Shown: positions 1 to 10,622, counted from the first letter of the stretch. The stretch: DNA of 64,000 bases from Diaphorobacter ruginosibacter (GCF_014395975.1 NZ_CP060714.1:2046001-2110000), one strand, 5' to 3'. A program made the numbers and translations. The notes: generated from the sequence alone by a model not told the origin.

Positions 1-1
1 C

Positions 2-961
2 GACGCGCTGGACCGCAGTGCGGAGGCGCTCGCCATGCAGGCGCGGCAGTGCGGCGGCGAGTTGAGCGAATGGCTGGTGGCGCGCCTGCGCGAACTGCAC
101 GGTGTGCATGTGGTGCGGCATCTTCCGGGCGATGCGGGAGCGGGCGGAGCGGCCCATCGCCGCTACGACGCGGCGACCCGCACCCTGCAGCTCGCCTCTT
201 CGCTGAGGCCGGCGCAGCAGTCGTTTCAACTGGCCACGCAGCTGGCCATGCTGGAGCAGGACGAAGCCATGAATACGCTGCTGGCAGCTTCGCCGTGGAC
301 TGACGAGGGAACGCGGCGGTTGGCGCGCATCGGGCTTGCCAACTACTTCGCCGGTGCCGTGGTGCTGCCCTACGGCCCGTTCCTGCTGGCGGCGGAGGGT
401 CTGCAGTACGACATCGACCTGCTTGCGCAGCAGTTCCGGGTGGGCTTCGAGACCGTCTGCCACCGGCTCTCGACGCTGCAGCGCGCGGATGCGCCCGGCC
501 TGCCGTTCTTCTTCATTCGTGTCGACCGGGCCGGCAATATTTCCAAACGCCAGTCCGCCACGCATTTCCACTTTTCCCGGACTGGCGGAACCTGTCCGCT
601 ATGGAACGTCTACGAGGCCTTCACGCAGCCCCAGCGCATTCTTCCGCAACTGGCAAGCATGCCCGACGGACGGGTGTATCTCTGGATTGCGCGCGCCGTC
701 ACGCATGAAGGCCGGGGGTTCGGCAAGCCCGGCAAGACCTTCTCGATCGGGCTGGGCTGCGACCTGCAGCATGCAGGCAGGCTCGTCTATTCCAAGGGGA
801 TGGACCTGCGCAATCTCGATGCTGCCACGCCCATCGGCATGGGGTGCAAGGTCTGCGAGCGCAGCGCCTGTCCGCAGCGCGCGTTCCCTTTCGTGGGCAA
901 GCCGCTGCGCGTCAATGAAAACGAAAGCGGCTTCGTGCCCTACATGGCGGCGCCGGACTGA
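2..961 (+). CDS. ScfR-type transcriptional regulator, 3' part
   Basis: The reading frame is open from the window edge, so the 5' end with the expected Cro/C1-type helix-turn-helix is missing; 319 residues are visible. The first part matches the IrrE-like (ImmA) peptidase-fold region of this class. The C-terminal half has the cysteine-rich signature GMGCKVCERSACPQRAF, typical of the ScfR (short-chain fatty acyl regulator, DUF2083) domain. Relatives are roughly 470-500 residues and control propionate/methylcitrate or glyoxylate genes, usually from an adjacent position. No target operon follows here; it may lie upstream of the window. The family call is strong; the metabolic role is inference. 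Confidence 0.85.
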   Translation, partial: DALDRSAEALAMQARQCGGELSEWLVARLRELHGVHVVRHLPGDAGAGGAAHRRYDAATRTLQLASSLRPAQQSFQLATQLAMLEQDEAMNTLLAASPWTDEGTRRLARIGLANYFAGAVVLPYGPFLLAAEGLQYDIDLLAQQFRVGFETVCHRLSTLQRADAPGLPFFFIRVDRAGNISKRQSATHFHFSRTGGTCPLWNVYEAFTQPQRILPQLASMPDGRVYLWIARAVTHEGRGFGKPGKTFSIGLGCDLQHAGRLVYSKGMDLRNLDAATPIGMGCKVCERSACPQRAFPFVGKPLRVNENESGFVPYMAAPD

Positions 962-978
962 CCGGCGCGGCCGTCAGG

Positions 979-1530
979 TCAGCAGTTCACCTTGCCGGAG
1001 ACCAGGCTGCCAACGGCACGGTACTTCACGCCCCGATTGCAGCTGAGGCCGTTGCTGATGCTGGAGTCCTTGATGTCCAGCGTGCCCGATCCGTCCTTGA
1101 GCGTCAGAGACTCACGGATGGTCACGGTGTCGAGCGTGACGATCCTGGCTGCGGACAGCACCGCCGGGGCCCCGACCACGGAACTTCCGTTGAGCCTGAT
1201 GCTCTCGGCGCCACCCGTGATCACCAGGCCCTTGTCGAGCCTGCTGTCCGTCACGTCAAGGGTCTTCACCCTGTCGCCTTGCACGGGGCCGAGCACGGAG
1301 CTGTCCCGGATCGTCAGGCTGGCTCCGGGCCTCAGGAGAACGGCGCCGCTCACACGGCTTCCCTCGATGGTGCACATACCCTCCACGGACACGTCCCCGG
1401 TGACCGTGCTGTCCTTGATCGCCGTGGAGCAGGTCTGCGCCGCGCCTGCCTGGGACACTGGCAAAAGCAGGCCGAACAGCGTGGCGAGAAGGGCGGGAGC
1501 CAGGAGACGGGCAGGGGCTTGCGAGGGCAT
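979..1530 (-). CDS. Exported protein of unknown function with beta-repeat character
   Basis: Encodes 183 residues. An N-terminal signal peptide (hydrophobic stretch about residues 10-30, ending SQAGAAQ) points to export. The mature part is a run of short beta-rich units with a D-S-x-V/I-x-G rhythm (KDSTVTG, EGSRVSG, RDSSVLG, TDSRLDKG, KDSSISNG), suggesting a small solenoid or beta-helix. Cysteines occur near the start, in the middle and at the very end, so disulfides are possible. The start at 1530 was chosen for an AAGGA-type ribosome site just upstream; an ATG at 1548 would add MKKGLS. Convergent with the ScfR-type gene. Function not recognised. Confidence 0.7.
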   Translation of the reverse strand: MPSQAPARLLAPALLATLFGLLLPVSQAGAAQTCSTAIKDSTVTGDVSVEGMCTIEGSRVSGAVLLRPGASLTIRDSSVLGPVQGDRVKTLDVTDSRLDKGLVITGGAESIRLNGSSVVGAPAVLSAARIVTLDTVTIRESLTLKDGSGTLDIKDSSISNGLSCNRGVKYRAVGSLVSGKVNC

Positions 1531-1733
1531 CGATAGTCCTTTTTTCATGTGTTGGAACAACAGCTGCCCGCAGGCTTTGCGCGAGCGTGTGAATTTATCG
1601 ATTCTGAGGGAGTGCGACGCAGAGGGCTGGTAAGCGAACGTTCCACTGTCGAATACTTGCAACCGCAACCGGATGCCATCGCGGCGTCACGAAAACATGC
1701 TGTGCGATGCCAGGCACGCAGCCTGTCGGATCG

Positions 1734-2084
1734 TCAGTCCGCTTCTTCATCCCACTGTGTCGTTGCGCGCGTGAGGGCATCGCTCCGCGTGGCGGACAGC
1801 AATGCGTCGAGCAGGCCGGGAAAGCGCGCGTCCAGGTCCTCGCGGCGCAGCGAAAGCAGGTTCTCGCGGCCTGCTGGGCGCTGCCAGATCACGCCACTTG
1901 TGCGCAGCACGCGCCAATGGTGGGTCATCGTCGACTTGGTCTGCTGCTCGCGCAGCAGCGAACTGCAGTTGCGCTCTCCGCTCGTTGCCAGCACGCGCAC
2001 GATGGACAGGCGCAACGGGTTGCCAAGGGCGGTGAGGACGTTCTCAAGCCGGATCTGGTCCCGCTCGGGATGGTTTGGAATCAT
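1734..2084 (-). CDS. ArsR-type winged-helix transcriptional regulator
   Basis: Encodes 116 residues with the ArsR/HTH_20 layout: ALGNPLRLSIVRVLA at residues 19-33, then a recognition helix region around residues 47-63 (QQTKSTMTHHWRVLRTSGVI), then a wing. No metal-site CxC pair is seen; the only cysteine is C40, so it is probably not a classical arsenic or metal sensor. Start at 2084 has GGAG five bases upstream. It is transcribed divergently from the elongation factor G gene across a 282-bp gap holding an inverted repeat, so self-regulation, with possible control of that gene, is a reasonable inference. Confidence 0.8.
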   Translation of the reverse strand: MIPNHPERDQIRLENVLTALGNPLRLSIVRVLATSGERNCSSLLREQQTKSTMTHHWRVLRTSGVIWQRPAGRENLLSLRREDLDARFPGLLDALLSATRSDALTRATTQWDEEAD

Positions 2085-2239
2085 GGCTCCACTCGGTTCA
2101 ACGGGGCCTCGCGTCGATGCGAGGCACTGCGATGGTTGCTTGGGACAAAGCCGCGGAATGTACCGCAGTGGTATTGAAGTCCTGCAGTCCAGCAGCAGTA
2201 CAGGGGGATTGTGCTTGTCCGCCAATATCCATGCTGACA

Positions 2240-2257
2240 GTACGATTGTATTCGTAC
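2240..2257. promoter_or_regulatory. Inverted repeat, candidate operator
   Basis: GTACGA-N6-TCGTAC, perfect 6-bp arms, in the gap between the divergent ArsR-type gene and the EF-G gene. The position suits an operator of the local regulator. Binding is inference. Confidence 0.45.
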
Positions 2258-2366
2258 ATTTAATATGGTGGGCTTCCGGTTCTGCTGCCGGTGCCGCAGG
2301 TGCGGTGCCTCTGCTTTTTCTATATTCTTCAACCTCGCAGCCGGGCCGTTTTCCAAGGACGTCATC

Positions 2367-4469
<2,103 letters not shown>

Positions 4470-4513
4470 TCCGTTGAACCGTTGGCCGTTCATGTGAAAT
4501 TTATTCTGAATTC

Positions 4514-4542
4514 GATTTGGGGCGAAAACCCTATGCTACAAT
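4514..4542 (+). promoter_or_regulatory. Probable promoter of tRNA-Val 1
   Basis: A good -10 hexamer TACAAT (4537-4542) lies 40 bases before the tRNA. A weak -35 candidate GATTTG (4514-4519) sits 17 bases upstream of it. Confidence 0.5.
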
Positions 4543-4581
4543 TCAAGGCTTGATGCAGCAGCGATGTCTTTTGCATCATCC

Positions 4582-4656
4582 GGGTGATTAGCTCAGCGGT
4601 AGAGCACTGCCTTCACACGGCAGGGGTCACATGTTCGATCCATGTATCACCCACCA
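4582..4656 (+). tRNA. tRNA-Val (anticodon CAC)
   Basis: A 75-nt cloverleaf: acceptor GGGTGAT/ATCACCC, anticodon stem CTGCC/GGCAG with loop TTCACAC (anticodon CAC), T-loop TTCGATC, and an encoded CCA end. An identical copy lies at 17995-18069. Confidence 0.97.
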
Positions 4657-4662
4657 GATTCG

Positions 4663-4696
4663 AAACCCTCTTGAGTTCAGGCTCAAGAGGGTTTTT
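4663..4696 (+). terminator. Rho-independent terminator after tRNA-Val 1
   Basis: AAACCCTCTTGAG pairs with CTCAAGAGGGTTT across a 6-nt loop and runs into a T tract. Confidence 0.9.
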
Positions 4697-4835
4697 GCTT
4701 TGTGGGTCATCCTCGGCCCATGGCGCCGGTCGGCGGAGCTGGAGGAATCCCCCGCAAAGATTTGTCCGGCAAAGCCGATTTCATTCGTCTTCACTGTGAA
4801 AACACTCTGACAAGCACTTCACAGGATGCATCTGG

Positions 4836-7421
4836 ATGAAAAGAAATCGCGCTCATTCTTCTTCGCATGACATGCCCGATCCGGCCGCGCAGCCGCGACG
4901 CAACCGCATGCATGCCATGGCTCTTGCAAGCGCCGTCGCCTGCCTGGCCTGGGCAGGCGTGGCGGCACTGCCCGAGGCCCATGCCCAGGCGGGTGCAAGC
5001 GAGGCAGGCATGGCCACATCGCACACCCTGAATCTGCCTGCCCAGCCGTTGGGTCAGACGTTGAATGCGCTGGCCCGCACCTGGGGCGTGGCTGTATCGG
5101 TCGACGCCACCCTGGTGGAAGGACGTACGGCGCCGGCGTTGCAGGGAGCATCCACCTTGAATGAGGCGCTGCGCAAGGCGCTGGCCGGCAGCGGCCTGGA
5201 AGCCATTCCGGTAGGCTCTGCGGTCACCGTGCGACGCCAGGGGAGCTCGGCCCGCGCGCTGGGAGAGGTGCTCGTGACGGCACAGGTCCATCAGGGTGAG
5301 GCCACCGAAGGCTCCGGCTCCTATGCCGCATCGCGCGTGTCCCTGGGCAAGGGACAGGATATCCGGGAGACACCGCAGTCGATCTCGGTGGTGACGCGCC
5401 AGCGCATCGAGGACCAGGCGCTCGTCACGGTGGGCGAGGTGATGCAGCAGACCACTGGCGTGACGGTGACCTATGGCGGGGCCGGAGGGCTCGGCGGCTC
5501 CGCCACCAGCTTCCTGTCGCGCGGCTTCGAGATCACCAATGTGCAGATCGACGGTGCGAGCGTGGATGCATTCAGCCAGCAGCTGTTCGACCCCAACCTG
5601 GCCATGTACGACAGCGTGCAGGTGGTGCGCGGCGCCAACGGCCTGTTCAGTGGCACCGGGGAGCCCGGCGGGGCGATCAACCTGGTGCGCAAGCGCCCCA
5701 CGGCACAGAAGCAGATCCTGGGCTCGGCGGCCGTGGGCAGCTGGAACCGCAAGCAGGTGGAACTCGACGTCGCCGGCCCCCTGAACGCCGAGGGGACCTT
5801 GCGCGGACGCACGGTGCTGGCCCACGGTGACAAGGACTTTTTCTACCGAGGCGCGGATTCGAGCAACAGCCTGCTGTACGGCATCCTGGAGGCCGACGTG
5901 ACCAACTCCACCCGCGTGACCCTGGGCGCAAGCTACGACAAGCTCCAATCGACGCCCTGGCGCGAGGGTCTTCCGCGTGCGCCCAACGGGGACGACCTGG
6001 GACTGTCGCGCCGAACCGCGCTGATGGCGGGCTGGAGCCACTACGACAAGAGCGCAAAGGAGCTGTTTGCACAGGTGGACCAGCAACTGGGGGGAGACTG
6101 GAAGCTCAAGGCGCAGGTGAACTACCAGAAGGTGGACAGCGACGCGCGGCTCGCGAACCTGAGCGGCGCGGTCGATCCGGCGACGGGCCTGGGGGCTGCA
6201 TGGACAGGGTTTTCCAATGATTTCCGTTCGGAGAAGAAAAGCCTCGACGTGAATGCCGGCGGGCCGTTCTCGCTGTTCGGACGCAGGCACCAGTTGCTGG
6301 TGGGCGCGGACTGGACCAAGGTGCGCGACGACCAGGACACCTTCTACTCCGAGATGGATACGCCGGCGTGGCTCACCAATGTCTACGACTTCGATCCCGG
6401 CAGGATTCCTCCGGCGGTCAGCGAGCGCAAGACGCGAAGCTATCCCGGTTATGGCGCCACCCAAAAAGGGCTGTATGGCCGCGTCAATCTGAGCCTCACG
6501 GATCAGCTCACCGCGATCGTCGGGGGGCGCTACGCAAGCTACTCCTACGATACGCCGTACATCAACTACGACGCGACCGGCGGCATCCGCTCGAGCGGTC
6601 GCGAGTACTACAGCGAAAGCGGTATTTTCACGCCCTATGCCGGACTGGTGTATGACCTGGGCACGCAGTGGACGGCCTACGGCAGCGTGACCGAGATCTA
6701 CAAGTCGCAGGCCAACAAGCTTTCGGGCCCGACGCCAGGGAAGGCGCTGGACCCGGTCAAGGGCCGCAGCTTCGAGCTGGGTGTGAAGGGCGAGCTGGCG
6801 GAGGGGCGGCTGAACACGGCCGTCGCGCTGTACCGCATCGAGCGCACCGGCGAGGCGGTGCGTGACCCGAGCTATCCGGAAACCGACGTGGGCAACCTGG
6901 GCCTGACCTGCTGCTACATCGCGCAGGGCAAGATCGTCAGCCAGGGCGTGGACATGGAGATCTCCGGCCAGATGGCCCGTGGCTGGCAGATGTTCGCGGG
7001 CTATACCTATAACCACAACCGCAACAAGACCGACCCGGCGCAACTGGTCTACAGCTCGGTCACGCCCAAGCATCTGTTCAAGCTGTGGAGCACCTACCAA
7101 CTGCCGGGCGAGCTGTCGCCCTGGACGCTGGGCGGCGGCGTCACGCTCCAGAGCACGACCTATGTCAGCGGCACGGCCAGAAGCTACAACCCAGCCTCGG
7201 GCAAGTTTGATGGCGCCAACGTGCCCTTCAAGTTCACTCAGGCGGGATATGCCGTCTGGAACGCCAGCGTGCAGTACCGCATCAACCGCAACTGGACGGC
7301 CTCGTTGAACCTCAACAATGTCTTTGACAAGACCTACTACAAGACGGTGGGGGCAGCCAATGGCGGCAACTGGTATGGCGAGCCGCGCAGCGCCTTGCTG
7401 ACGCTGCGCGGCGCATTCTGA
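4836..7421 (+). CDS. TonB-dependent siderophore receptor with N-terminal STN domain
   Basis: Encodes 861 residues: an outer-membrane, TonB-energised importer of the FpvA/FoxA type. A signal peptide ends around residue 50 (ALPEAHAQA). The STN (secretin/TonB N-terminal) domain spans about 63-135, followed by a TonB box-like stretch (GEVLVTAQ, 143-150), the plug (GQDIRETPQSISVV and onward) and the 22-strand barrel ending in LTLRGAF with a C-terminal Phe. Receptors with STN domains often signal to a FecI-type sigma factor through a FecR-type anti-sigma, but neither gene is adjacent. The ligand cannot be told from sequence; ferric siderophore is the usual one. No clear Fur box was seen upstream. 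Confidence 0.9.
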   Translation: MKRNRAHSSSHDMPDPAAQPRRNRMHAMALASAVACLAWAGVAALPEAHAQAGASEAGMATSHTLNLPAQPLGQTLNALARTWGVAVSVDATLVEGRTAPALQGASTLNEALRKALAGSGLEAIPVGSAVTVRRQGSSARALGEVLVTAQVHQGEATEGSGSYAASRVSLGKGQDIRETPQSISVVTRQRIEDQALVTVGEVMQQTTGVTVTYGGAGGLGGSATSFLSRGFEITNVQIDGASVDAFSQQLFDPNLAMYDSVQVVRGANGLFSGTGEPGGAINLVRKRPTAQKQILGSAAVGSWNRKQVELDVAGPLNAEGTLRGRTVLAHGDKDFFYRGADSSNSLLYGILEADVTNSTRVTLGASYDKLQSTPWREGLPRAPNGDDLGLSRRTALMAGWSHYDKSAKELFAQVDQQLGGDWKLKAQVNYQKVDSDARLANLSGAVDPATGLGAAWTGFSNDFRSEKKSLDVNAGGPFSLFGRRHQLLVGADWTKVRDDQDTFYSEMDTPAWLTNVYDFDPGRIPPAVSERKTRSYPGYGATQKGLYGRVNLSLTDQLTAIVGGRYASYSYDTPYINYDATGGIRSSGREYYSESGIFTPYAGLVYDLGTQWTAYGSVTEIYKSQANKLSGPTPGKALDPVKGRSFELGVKGELAEGRLNTAVALYRIERTGEAVRDPSYPETDVGNLGLTCCYIAQGKIVSQGVDMEISGQMARGWQMFAGYTYNHNRNKTDPAQLVYSSVTPKHLFKLWSTYQLPGELSPWTLGGGVTLQSTTYVSGTARSYNPASGKFDGANVPFKFTQAGYAVWNASVQYRINRNWTASLNLNNVFDKTYYKTVGAANGGNWYGEPRSALLTLRGAF

Positions 7422-7508
7422 GCTGGGCCGGGATACGATGCGGGACACATGGCAGGGCTCATTGCAACCGATGCCCTGCTGAAAACCTGACCCATCATGG
7501 AGGAGCGC

Positions 7509-8279
7509 GTGAAGCTCGACGATTTCGAACAACTGGTGACCACCCATCCCGTCCTGGCATCCCACGCGGAGTTCCTGCGCGGGATGCTCAAGCCCTGCGT
7601 TCGCATCCAGGTGACCGATCAGCTTCCCCGGGATGCGCAAAGCCGGTTTGGCGGCATTCCTTTGCTGCCGCCCGGCTTTGCCTGGCCGCAGCACGAGGTT
7701 GGCGTCTACCGCTTCCTGGCCCAGATCGATTTTTCAGAGATCGCCAACCGGCCGGAGTCGCTGCCGGAGGCGGGCCTCCTGGTACTTTTCTATGCCGAAT
7801 ATGCCCCCGACTCGGATGGCGAGGAGGAGATCTTCTGGGGCGACGAAGGGTATGTGAAGGCCGCTTTTTTCGAGGATCCCGCCATGCTTGTCGCCACGCC
7901 CCCGCCGCGCGGCAAGGCCGTGCCGGGGCGGCGCATCCTGTTGACTGGCGAGTGGGACCTGCCGCGCCACAGCGACCTGCGAAAGGACTGGCCGTTGGAC
8001 TCCGAGGTGCTGGATGGCCTGCTTGAGGATCCGGGTGCCATGTACGGCAAGCCATCCTCCGATGCGCTGCTGCCCACCGACTATCTGCTGGGATACCCTT
8101 CGTACTACAGCCTGGGCTATGACCCCACGCCCGGCCCGCAATGGGTTTCGCTGCTCACCTTGCACTCGCACGATGCGTTCGAATGGTGCTGGCACGACGG
8201 GGACAAGCTCATGGTATTCATCGAGCAGGACAGGCTGGCAGCACGTGACTTCGGCGCGCTGCAATGCGACGCGGGTTGA
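7509..8279 (+). CDS. DUF1963 (YwqG-like) protein
   Basis: Encodes 256 residues and has the DUF1963/YwqG layout: a GGIPLLPPGFAWP entry motif, FLAQIDFSEI, LPEAGLLVLFY, and a late aspartate/glutamate-rich beta region (SHDAFEWCWHDGDKLMVFIE). The family's biochemical role is unknown; members occur as single cytosolic proteins and among immunity-type genes of polymorphic toxin loci. A GTG start at 7509 is preferred because GGAGG lies five bases upstream; an in-frame ATG at 7497 contains that same site and has no ribosome site of its own. Followed after 102 bp by a SMI1/KNR4-type gene. Confidence 0.8.
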   Translation: MKLDDFEQLVTTHPVLASHAEFLRGMLKPCVRIQVTDQLPRDAQSRFGGIPLLPPGFAWPQHEVGVYRFLAQIDFSEIANRPESLPEAGLLVLFYAEYAPDSDGEEEIFWGDEGYVKAAFFEDPAMLVATPPPRGKAVPGRRILLTGEWDLPRHSDLRKDWPLDSEVLDGLLEDPGAMYGKPSSDALLPTDYLLGYPSYYSLGYDPTPGPQWVSLLTLHSHDAFEWCWHDGDKLMVFIEQDRLAARDFGALQCDAG

Positions 8280-8381
8280 TGAGGCGCCGTGCGCAGAATC
8301 TTTCCCGATGGCCTGGCGCCATGGCCGGGCTTCGGATCACGGGCGTGATGCTGACATATTCAATGGATCAAGGAGTGCATG

Positions 8382-8990
8382 ATGGGTGTTGAAAACGAAG
8401 ACCTGCCGCCGCTGTGTTGGCCCGATCTTCCTGATGCGTCGGCGCGCAGCAACTGGTATCGCCTGGTGATTGCCGCGTATGCCGACTCGTGGGAGGGTCA
8501 TCCGAGCGCGCCTCGCATCGCTCCGGCGCCAGAGGCTTCCATCGCGGAGTGCGAGGCCAGAATTGGTTGCGAATTGCCCGAGGGCCTTGCCCGCTATCAC
8601 AGGGAATTCGGGGCCCTGGGTCTGTCCGAAACCCTGTGCTCCGTGAGTCCCGAAGGCAGCGAGCCGATTCAGCCGTTGATCGATGCCTATCCCGGTTTGG
8701 CGGAGCGGGAGCTGTCCGAGGAAGAACAGGCGCTGGCCGAACAGATGGTGGCGTTCAGCGACTATCTCGGCAATGGGAATATGTTCTGCTTTCACCGGGA
8801 GACCAAGGCGGTCTGGTATTTCGACCACGATGCCGATCCGGCACTGACCTTGTTTTCAGCCCATGTTCCAGACTATCTTGATGCATTGATGCTCAAGATG
8901 CTTGCCGAGGTGCATGACGAGGAGGAGAAGGGGGAGGCTCTCCTCGTCGAGAAGTTCGGGAAAGCCTTGGTCCGCAAGTGGATGTACTGA
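8382..8990 (+). CDS. SMI1/KNR4 (SUKH) family protein
   Basis: Encodes 202 residues. The core shows the SUKH pattern: ASIAECEARIGCELPEGLARYHREFGALGL (about residues 48-77), then a beta region ending in WYFDHDADP. SUKH-superfamily proteins in bacteria are frequently immunity proteins against secreted nuclease or deaminase toxins, though solitary members exist. Two adjacent ATGs (8379, 8382) are possible; the AGGAG site fits 8382 better. It follows the DUF1963 gene in the same direction. No toxin gene is seen nearby, so an immunity role is only a hypothesis. Confidence 0.75.
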   Translation: MGVENEDLPPLCWPDLPDASARSNWYRLVIAAYADSWEGHPSAPRIAPAPEASIAECEARIGCELPEGLARYHREFGALGLSETLCSVSPEGSEPIQPLIDAYPGLAERELSEEEQALAEQMVAFSDYLGNGNMFCFHRETKAVWYFDHDADPALTLFSAHVPDYLDALMLKMLAEVHDEEEKGEALLVEKFGKALVRKWMY

Positions 8991-9027
8991 GAGCGTGTTG
9001 GCGCTCTCCACTTCCTCCATGTCCATC

Positions 9028-9049
9028 CCGCCGCTCCATGGAGCGGCGG
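9028..9049. repeat. Perfect 22-bp GC palindrome between convergent genes
   Basis: A self-complementary 22-mer centred on CCATGG lies between the convergent SUKH and ohr genes; a second hairpin (GAGAGCG/CGCTCTC, 8989-9008) precedes it. There is no T tract, so a bidirectional transcript end is possible but not proved. Confidence 0.5.
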
Positions 9050-9071
9050 TGAGGGCAGGGCAAGGACGGTG

Positions 9072-9488
9072 TCAGGCCACGGTGAGCTGCACGTCGATGT
9101 TGCCGCGCGTGGCGTTGGAGTAGGGGCAGACCAGGTGTGCGGTATTGACGAGCTGCTGCGCGGCGGCCTTGTCCATGCCGGGCAGGTGGATGCTCATGCG
9201 CACGGCAATGCCATAGGCTTCACCCACCGGGCCGAGATCGACCTCCGCGTCGATGGAGGCATCCTGCGGCAGCGTGATCTTCTGGCGGGCCGCCACGGCT
9301 TTCATGGCGCCCATGAAGCATGCGGAATAGCCCGCCGCAAACAGTTGTTCAGGGTTCGTGCCCTGGCCTGCGCCGCCGGGTGAGGACAGCGCGATATCGA
9401 GGCGTCCGTCGCTGCTGCGCGCCGCACCGTCGCGGCCGCCCGTGGTGTGTGTATGGGCGGTGTAGAGAACCTTGTCCAGTGATGCCAT
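9072..9488 (-). CDS. ohr: Organic hydroperoxide resistance protein (Ohr)
   Basis: Encodes 138 residues. Ohr is a thiol peroxidase that reduces organic and fatty-acid hydroperoxides using lipoylated proteins as electron donors. Both redox cysteines are present: C57 in GYSACFMGAM and C121 in VCPYSNATRGN. Start at 9488 (MASLDKVLYTA) has GGAG at the right distance. It lies 39 bp downstream of the OhrR-type regulator on the same strand, so the two probably form an ohrR-ohr operon controlled from the OhrR box at 10027-10039. The lipoyl-dependent chemistry is family knowledge. Confidence 0.94.
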   Translation of the reverse strand: MASLDKVLYTAHTHTTGGRDGAARSSDGRLDIALSSPGGAGQGTNPEQLFAAGYSACFMGAMKAVAARQKITLPQDASIDAEVDLGPVGEAYGIAVRMSIHLPGMDKAAAQQLVNTAHLVCPYSNATRGNIDVQLTVA

Positions 9489-9527
9489 GGTGATGACTCC
9501 TTCAGTCAAGCCAGTTGGGAAGATACT

Positions 9528-10010
9528 TCATCGTTCGGATGAAGCGGGGGTGGGCTGCGGAGCCATCATCTGGCCTCGCAGTTGTTGAAGTTGCCGGGTG
9601 AGCGCTTCGAGCTCGGCGAGCGTGCCTCCTACCTGCTGCGACAGGCAGGCCGGAATTCCTCGCGCCTGCTCGCGCAGCGCGCGACCTGCCAGGGTGAGAT
9701 GCACTCTGACGCGGCGCTCGTCGGCTGCATCTCGCAGGCGGTGAAGCCAGCCCGCTGCCTCCATGCGCTTGAGCAGCGGAGTGAGGGTTCCGGAGTCGAG
9801 GTACAGGCGTTCGCCCAGTTCCGAGACCATGCGGTCGTCCTGTTCCCATAGCACCAGCATCACCAGGTACTGCGGATAGGTCAGACCCAAGGGATCCAGC
9901 AGCGGTTTGTAGAGCTTGGTCGTGGCCAGCGATGCCGAATACAGGGCAAAGCACAGCTGGTTGTCCAGGTGCAGGGAGGAGTCACGCTGGCGACGGGTAG
10001 TGGAGATCAT
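9528..10010 (-). CDS. ohrR: MarR-family organic peroxide sensor (OhrR)
   Basis: Encodes 160 residues with the MarR winged helix (around residues 45-100: TYPQYLVMLVLWE, GTLTPLLKRMEAAGWLHR, DERRVRVHLTLAG). The N-terminal reactive cysteine C20 in NQLCFALYSAS is the hallmark of OhrR; a second cysteine, C122, suits a two-Cys type that forms an intersubunit disulfide. Oxidation releases DNA and induces ohr. Start at 10010 is the last ATG before the conserved region; its ribosome site is weak. An OhrR-type palindrome sits 17 bp upstream. Confidence 0.93.
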   Translation of the reverse strand: MISTTRRQRDSSLHLDNQLCFALYSASLATTKLYKPLLDPLGLTYPQYLVMLVLWEQDDRMVSELGERLYLDSGTLTPLLKRMEAAGWLHRLRDAADERRVRVHLTLAGRALREQARGIPACLSQQVGGTLAELEALTRQLQQLRGQMMAPQPTPASSER

Positions 10011-10026
10011 GGATGAATTATTGCCA

Positions 10027-10039
10027 ACAATTAAATTGT
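10027..10039. promoter_or_regulatory. OhrR box
   Basis: ACAATT-A-AATTGT, a perfect palindrome with the AT-rich core typical of OhrR operators, 17 bp upstream of ohrR. It would control the ohrR-ohr transcript. Confidence 0.75.
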
Positions 10040-10152
10040 GCGCAATGTATTTGATGAGAAACACCTCCAGCAGAAAGGCCATGGGTGACCCCTTCGGCTG
10101 TCGGGTGTCTTGCCAAATCATGTGATGTTGACGCCGGAGTATTGGGCGCATG

Positions 10153-10183
10153 TTCCTACAGTGTGTGCCGGCTTCCGGGCCTA
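10153..10183 (+). promoter_or_regulatory. Candidate stress-type promoter, copy 1
   Basis: TTCCTACA, then exactly 19 bases, then CCTA (10180-10183), ending 34 bases before the ATG at 10218. The same two boxes at the same spacing occur at 10720-10750. Confidence 0.5.
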
Positions 10184-10217
10184 GAGTGATGAATGTCCAA
10201 CAGCAGAGGAGCTCATC

Positions 10218-10622
10218 ATGAAAACCCTGAATGTGGATTCGAGCATGCGTGCGCTGATTGGTGGCGCGTTCTATCCTTCCGGCCACACCATGGTGATGTA
10301 CGCCACGGAGCAACAGGCCCGCGGCAGCGCGGAAAAACTGTTCGCCAATGGTTTCACCGGTGACGATGTCTACTTTGTGCCGCCAGCCGACGTGCTTGCG
10401 CAGATCGGCCCGACCGTCCAACACACCGACGAGCCGCTGCCTTCCGCGGGAACCGATGGTGCAACGGCAAGGGAATTCATCGAGCGCGCAGGCCAGGGAC
10501 AGTATGGCCTGCTTGTCGCCACCCCTGGCGACGCGGCTGCCGCGCGGCTCAAGGCTGTCCTGGATGAGGCTGGATATGAGATTGCGCGACGCTACTACTC
10601 GCTGGCCATCGAGGATCTCTGA
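10218..10622 (+). CDS. Conserved hypothetical protein, possible general-stress protein
   Basis: Encodes 134 residues with no signal peptide and no membrane segment. The layout (MVMYATEQQARGSAEKLFANGFTGDDVYFVPP near residues 27-58, then a second half ending with a short alpha/beta unit) recalls small two-state general-stress proteins (YflT-like), but I cannot assign a family with certainty. The start has GAGGAG upstream. It shares a promoter-like motif with the next gene, a short-chain dehydrogenase of the general-stress type, which is the best clue to its role. Confidence 0.7.
   Translation: MKTLNVDSSMRALIGGAFYPSGHTMVMYATEQQARGSAEKLFANGFTGDDVYFVPPADVLAQIGPTVQHTDEPLPSAGTDGATAREFIERAGQGQYGLLVATPGDAAAARLKAVLDEAGYEIARRYYSLAIEDL

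Noticed and set aside
4697..4835. Fur box in front of the TonB receptor
   Set aside because: No stretch with a GATAATGATAATCATTATC-like pattern was found in the 139 bp.
7452..7479. GCAGGGC/GCCCTGC hairpin as terminator of the TonB receptor gene
   Set aside because: Stem is short, the loop is 14 nt and no T tract follows; too weak to call.
4791..7694. A 967-codon minus-strand frame opposite the TonB receptor
   Set aside because: Same antisense effect; the plus strand encodes a complete receptor with signal peptide, plug and barrel.
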